From Cyanobacteria bacterium UBA5018 (GTDB taxonomy: Bacteria; Cyanobacteriota; Cyanobacteriia; PCC-6307; Cyanobiaceae): a stretch of 9,570 bases of DNA. The stretch is from the NCBI GenBank assembly GCA_002396505.1, contig DGYA01000005.1, positions 13,040 to 22,609 on the forward strand. The letters are read 5' to 3'. Each line of letters starts with the position of its first letter. The first letter of the stretch is position 1. Below the pieces are notes generated by a model that ran no database searches, was not told the origin of the DNA, and was given only the letters and a program-made list of their open reading frames with translations. Made by a program: the position numbers and the translations under genes. Shown here piece after piece: positions 5,927-9,570 of the stretch.

Positions 5927-7654
5927 ATGCCACACGACCCTGCCAAGACATCCATGGGCGACACTTCGGGGATCGCCGCCGTGATCCCTTTGGCGAAGGC
6001 CCCCACGGGGATTCGGGGCTTCGATGAGATCAGCGGCGGCGGCCTACCCCGGGGACGCTCCACCTTGATCACCGGTGCGGAGGGAGTGGGCAAGACCATC
6101 TTCGGGGTTCAGTTCCTGGTGAACGGCGCCCTCCGTTTCCAGGAGACTGGTGTATTGCTGAGCTTCGAGGAATCCGAGTCATCGATTCTCCAGAACGCAG
6201 CATCTCTGGGGCTCGACTTGGCCGAACTGGTGCGTACCAGGCAACTGGCGCTGGAGTACCTGCCCACCTACCCGGATGAAACGGAGGCCATTGGCGGCTT
6301 CGATTTCGAGGGGCTGTTCCTGCGCCTGGAGCGGGCGATCGATGCGGTGGGTGCCCAGCGGCTGGTGCTCGACCCACTCGAGACCCTGTTGGCCCGTTTC
6401 GGCAATACGGAGATCGTGCGCGGCGAACTCCAGCGGCTGCTCGAATGGCTCAAGGGGCGACTGATCAGCGCGGTGATTATCGGCGAAACGGGGCGGCGAG
6501 GGGAGCTCACCCGTTTCGGCATTGAGGAATACGTATCGGATTGCGTGATTAAGCTGGAGCTGCGGGTGGAGGCTGAAATCAGCACCCGCTTCCTGAGAAT
6601 TATTAAGTACCGGGGCTCACCCCATGGCACCAATGAATTCCCCTTCCTGATCTCCGATCGCGGCTTTGAAATCATGCCGATCACATCGGCAAAGCTCGAT
6701 TACATCGTCTCCCATGAACGCATCAGCACCGGCATTGCACAGCTAGATGGGATGTTGGGGGGTGGATTGTACCGTGGCTCCTGCGCCTTGGTCTCGGGTA
6801 ACACCGGTAACGGCAAGTCCACTCTGATCGCCTGTGTGCTGTGTGAGGCGACCCGCCGCGGCGAGCGGGCCCTGTTCATCTCCTCGGAAGAATCCGCCTC
6901 CCAGCTGATCCGCGACATGGCTTCGGTGGCCATCGATCTCCAGCACTGGCTGGATGCGGGACTACTGCAGATCTGGTCAGAACGGCCGAGCAGCCAGGGC
7001 TTGGAGCAGCGCCTCAGAATCCTTGAGCAACTGATCGAAACGTTCCAGCCCCAGGTGGTGGGCATCGATACCGTCACATCCCTGACCCATGTAGGCAATC
7101 CAGCAGAGAAAAATTCCATCCTGATACGGGCGATCGAGCTGATGAGGGATAAGCGGATCACCCTGTTGATGAGCGTCCTCACCGAGACAGACCATGACCA
7201 TGCCAGAGTTGCAGGAATCTCCTCGATCCTCGACACCTGGGTGTTGCTCAAGTGTGTGGAAGGCAACGGCGAGCGCACCCGCCTGGTGGTGGTGGTCAAG
7301 AGCCGGGGCAGCTACCACTCGAACCAGATGCGGGAGTTCCGGCTCACCGACCAGGGGCCTGTGCTGGAGGACGTGGTGATCGGTCCGCGCGGGATCCTTA
7401 CCGGCTCGGCCCGCTTGGTCCACCAGCAAAAGCTGCGTTCCCTTGCCGCCCGGCAGTTGGCCTCGATCCGGCACAAACGCCAGGCCATGGAGCTGCATGT
7501 GGCGGAAGTGGAGGCAGAGATAATCTCGATGCGGGCCAAGATCAAACAGGAGTTAGCCCTACTGAATATCGCCAATTCCGAGGAGGCGGCACTCCTGGCT
7601 TCGGAGGCGGGCCATCTACTGCGGTTGGAACAACACCGCGGCGAAGAATCATGA
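5927..7654 (+). CDS. KaiC-family double-RecA ATPase with C-terminal coiled coil
   Basis: This is a KaiC homologue of 575 residues; KaiC proteins are hexameric ATPases/autokinases that bind KaiB. The CI domain (about 25-255) has PTGIRGFDEISGGGLPRG, Walker A GAEGVGKT (50-57), catalytic Glu pair E81-E82 and Walker B RLVLDP. Its IEEYVSD segment (199-205) aligns with KaiC. The CII domain (about 265-495) has STGIAQLDGMLGGGLYRG, Walker A GNTGNGKS (291-298), Glu pair E321-E322, Walker B VVGID, and GISSILDTWVLLKCVE followed by KSRGSYH. The phospho-site dyad is Ser432-Ser433, aligned with Ser431-Thr432 of S. elongatus KaiC; the Thr426 position appears to be Arg427. After GILTGSAR (489-496) comes a tail of about 75 residues rich in Ala, Glu, Leu and Arg, probably coiled coil, which canonical KaiC lacks. 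The ATG at 5927 is preceded by GCAGG with 5-base spacing; an adjacent TTG at 5924 is less likely. Its stop overlaps the next start as ATGA. It is a paralogue-type KaiC (KaiC2/KaiC3-like or other), not obviously the central clock gene. Confidence 0.92.
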   Translation: MPHDPAKTSMGDTSGIAAVIPLAKAPTGIRGFDEISGGGLPRGRSTLITGAEGVGKTIFGVQFLVNGALRFQETGVLLSFEESESSILQNAASLGLDLAELVRTRQLALEYLPTYPDETEAIGGFDFEGLFLRLERAIDAVGAQRLVLDPLETLLARFGNTEIVRGELQRLLEWLKGRLISAVIIGETGRRGELTRFGIEEYVSDCVIKLELRVEAEISTRFLRIIKYRGSPHGTNEFPFLISDRGFEIMPITSAKLDYIVSHERISTGIAQLDGMLGGGLYRGSCALVSGNTGNGKSTLIACVLCEATRRGERALFISSEESASQLIRDMASVAIDLQHWLDAGLLQIWSERPSSQGLEQRLRILEQLIETFQPQVVGIDTVTSLTHVGNPAEKNSILIRAIELMRDKRITLLMSVLTETDHDHARVAGISSILDTWVLLKCVEGNGERTRLVVVVKSRGSYHSNQMREFRLTDQGPVLEDVVIGPRGILTGSARLVHQQKLRSLAARQLASIRHKRQAMELHVAEVEAEIISMRAKIKQELALLNIANSEEAALLASEAGHLLRLEQHRGEES

Positions 7655-9504
7655 GCCAGGATCAAGCCAATCCGCGCTATCTGCTGAACCTCTACATCAG
7701 TGGCACCAGCCCCCGTTCCACGGCGGCCCTGCTCAATATTCAGAGCATCTGCGACTGCGAGCTCAAGGGCCAGGTGGAGCTGCTCGTGGTCGACATCCAC
7801 GACCATCCCGAGCTGCTCAGCGAGGAGCGGATCCTGGCCATCCCCACCCTGATCAAGCGGCTGCCGCCACCGCTGCGGCGCATCATCGGCGACTTGGGCG
7901 ACAAGCAGCGGCTGCTGCTGTCCCTGGATCTGCAGCCTATCCAGGGTGGGGGGGACCTCCCCGTGAGCAACTCAGATCCCCCGTCAGAGTCCAAGCTGAT
8001 CGAGGAGCTCCGCCAGCAGCTGGCCGAACTGCAGGATGCCCTGCAGGCGATCCGCAGCGGCGCGGTGGACGCGGTGGTGGCGGGCCAGGAGCTCGATGGC
8101 AATTTTCTCTACAGCTCCATCACATCCGATAAGCCCTATCGCCTGATCGTGGAGGCGATGGGGGAAGGGGCCGCCACGCTGTCCCCCAGTGGCAAGATTC
8201 TCTACGCCAACCAACAGCTGGCGAGGTTGCTCCACTGCGAACGGGAGAGCCTGATCGGTAGGGCTGTCAGCGATCTGGTGAGCGCCAGCCAGCGGCCCCA
8301 GCTGGAGCGCCTCGGCGCCATTGGCGCCGGCCAAACGACCCGGGCGGCCCTGGAGTTGGTGCGGACCGATGGCAGCTGCGTGGCCGTGCTGGCTTCGATG
8401 AGTTCCCTGGTGATCAAAGAGGCCGATGGCGCCTTGCTCCGCTGCCTGATCACCGCCGATCTCACCCAGATTCAACTGGCGCAGAAAGAACTAACGGAGT
8501 CTGAGCAGAGCTTCCGGATGCTGGCCCTAAACGCCCAAGACGGCATCTTGATCCTCGACTGGAGCAGTGGTCGGATCACCCTGGCCAACCCCTACATCAG
8601 CAGGCTCCTCGGTCGTGAGCCCGCAGATCTGGTCGGCAAGCAGCTCTGGGAGATCGGCTCCTTTCTCGACAAAGACAGGGCGATTCGCATGTTCACCGAA
8701 CTCCAGGACAAGGGCTACGTCCGTTACGAAGACCTCCCCCTGCACTCCGCCAACGGGGCGTTGAAGGAGGTGGAGTTCGTCAGCAACGCCTACCTGGTGG
8801 GCGAGCAAAGAGTGATCCAGTGCAACATCCGCGATATCTCCGAACGCCGGGCGGCAGAGCGTCGCTCCCAGGCCTATCAGCAGGAGACGCTGCGCAGCCT
8901 CCAGGACATGGTGGCAGCGCTCGTGTCCCTCAGTGAGTCCAGGGATCCCTACACGGCGGGGCACCAGGCTCGGGTGGCGGCACTGGCTCAAGCGATCGCC
9001 GAAGAGATGGGTCTGGACAATCACCAGATCGAGGGGATCCGCATCAGTGCCCTGGTGCACGACATCGGCAAGTTCTCCATCCCCTCCGAAATCCTCACCA
9101 AACCCACGCCCCTGAAGCAGGAGGAGCAGGCCTTGCTGCGCACCCACGTCCAGGCGGGGGCTGCCGTGCTGCTGCCGATTCACTTTCCCTGGCCAGTGGC
9201 TGAGGCCGTGCTCCACCACCACGAGCGCCTCAATGGCAGCGGTTATCCCCAGGGACTGAAGGGGGAGGCGATCAGTTTGGAGGGGCGCATCTTAGGCGTC
9301 GCCGACACCATCGAAGCGATGGCAACCCATCGGCCCTACCGCTTCTCCAAGGGGATTGAGGCTGCTCTCGCCACCATCGAGGCCGGCAAGGGCAGCAGTT
9401 ATGACCCGGCCGTGGTGGAAGCCTGCCTGCGGCTGTTTCGCCAGCAGGGCTACCAGCTGCCGGGCCTGGAGCCGCTGCGCCTGGGCCCCGCCGCCACAGG
9501 GTGA
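7651..9504 (+). CDS. KaiB-PAS-PAS-HD-GYP fusion protein, predicted c-di-GMP phosphodiesterase
   Basis: This 617-residue cytosolic protein has no signal peptide or membrane segment. Residues 9-97 are a KaiB domain: RYLLNLYISGTSPRSTAAL, ILAIPTLIKRLPPP, then LRRIIGDLGDKQRLLLSLDL. It keeps the triple proline and RRIIGDL of true KaiB rather than the SasA-type end. Residues 113-145 are a heptad-like linker (IEELRQQLAELQDALQAI). PAS 1 (about 162-280, LSPSGKILYANQQLARLL) and PAS 2 (about 285-400, ILDWSSGRITLANPYISRLL) follow. The HD-GYP domain (about 415-605) has TAGHQARVAAL with H438, HDIGK with H470-D471, H499, LHHHERLNGSGYPQGLKGE (521-539) and D552 in GVADTIEAM. The metal ligands look complete, so it should hydrolyse c-di-GMP. 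The Asn in LNGSGYP is a common variant. The ATG at 7651 overlaps the kaiC-like stop by 4 bp, indicating translational coupling. The frame is open further upstream but there overlaps the kaiC-like gene without homology. Coupling the activity to KaiC binding is inference. Confidence 0.9.
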   Translation: MSQDQANPRYLLNLYISGTSPRSTAALLNIQSICDCELKGQVELLVVDIHDHPELLSEERILAIPTLIKRLPPPLRRIIGDLGDKQRLLLSLDLQPIQGGGDLPVSNSDPPSESKLIEELRQQLAELQDALQAIRSGAVDAVVAGQELDGNFLYSSITSDKPYRLIVEAMGEGAATLSPSGKILYANQQLARLLHCERESLIGRAVSDLVSASQRPQLERLGAIGAGQTTRAALELVRTDGSCVAVLASMSSLVIKEADGALLRCLITADLTQIQLAQKELTESEQSFRMLALNAQDGILILDWSSGRITLANPYISRLLGREPADLVGKQLWEIGSFLDKDRAIRMFTELQDKGYVRYEDLPLHSANGALKEVEFVSNAYLVGEQRVIQCNIRDISERRAAERRSQAYQQETLRSLQDMVAALVSLSESRDPYTAGHQARVAALAQAIAEEMGLDNHQIEGIRISALVHDIGKFSIPSEILTKPTPLKQEEQALLRTHVQAGAAVLLPIHFPWPVAEAVLHHHERLNGSGYPQGLKGEAISLEGRILGVADTIEAMATHRPYRFSKGIEAALATIEAGKGSSYDPAVVEACLRLFRQQGYQLPGLEPLRLGPAATG

Positions 9505-9546
9505 ATCCAGGCGCTCGTCAGCTTTATCGAGAGCGAGATCACATCC
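9505..9546 (+). other. Non-coding 3' flank of the fusion gene
   Basis: This short stretch after the stop contains an imperfect inverted repeat, CGCTC (9512-9516) with GAGCG (9530-9534 region). There is no T-run and no convincing terminator before the TTAGA repeat. Confidence 0.3.
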
Positions 9547-9570
9547 TAGATTAGATTAGATTAGATTAGA
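9547..9570. repeat. TTAGA pentanucleotide tandem repeat, running off the window
   Basis: The last 24 bases read TAGA followed by four perfect TTAGA units. The array continues to the last base, so its true length is unknown. It begins 42 bp after the stop codon of the fusion gene and is AT-rich within a GC-rich neighbourhood. Confidence 0.9.

Noticed and set aside
7252..7650. Upstream extension of the KaiB-PAS-HD-GYP frame, adding 133 residues
   Set aside because: It lies wholly inside the kaiC-like gene in another frame, is Gly/Arg/Pro-rich like typical high-GC shadow frames, and KaiB homology starts just after the ATG at 7651, which overlaps the upstream stop.
9211..9252. Asn in place of Asp in the HD-GYP motif (LNGSGYP)
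   Set aside because: As far as I know Asn is a frequent natural variant at this place, and the His, Glu and Gly-Tyr-Pro residues are intact, so it is not taken as a sign of inactivity.

Overview
The window is about 9.6 kb of GC-rich DNA from a cyanobacterium, most likely a picocyanobacterium of the Synechococcus/Cyanobium type. This rests on an NdhS subunit of the photosynthetic NDH-1 complex (known from cyanobacteria and plastids), RimM, RNase III and GlmS sequences of cyanobacterial type, tightly packed genes and a Kai-type locus. The genus-level guess is inference from remembered family resemblance, not from a search.

Left part (1-3932), housekeeping genes. A 5'-truncated glmS (+) converges on rimM (-). 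rimM is divergent from ndhS (+), a small gene of 59 codons. ndhS converges on rnc (RNase III, -), and the two genes overlap by 23 bp at their 3' ends. Upstream of rnc on the same strand lies rnpB, the RNase P RNA. rnpB is divergent from a tRNA-Arg(CCU) gene across a 46-bp spacer. The spacer after the tRNA (3933-4209) holds hairpins but no gene.

Right part (4210-9570), a putative Kai/cyclic-di-GMP signalling locus. A membrane-anchored PAS-PAS-GGDEF protein (predicted diguanylate cyclase, -) is transcribed away from a two-gene operon (+). The operon encodes a double-RecA KaiC homologue with a C-terminal coiled coil and, overlapping it by 4 bp, a fusion of KaiB domain, coiled coil, PAS, PAS and HD-GYP (predicted c-di-GMP phosphodiesterase). 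The divergent intergenic region has two tandem 14-bp repeats, each containing CATA-N2-TATG, nested inside a 9-bp inverted repeat; this looks like an operator.

The simplest reading of the right part is inference: the KaiC-like ATPase binds the KaiB domain of the fusion protein and thereby gates an HD-GYP output that removes c-di-GMP, while the divergent GGDEF protein makes it. This would parallel SasA, where a KaiB-like domain is fused to a histidine kinase, but with a second-messenger hydrolase as the output. The GGDEF gene has clearly lower GC than everything around it and a poor TTG start, so it may have a separate origin. The window ends inside a TTAGA pentanucleotide tandem repeat.
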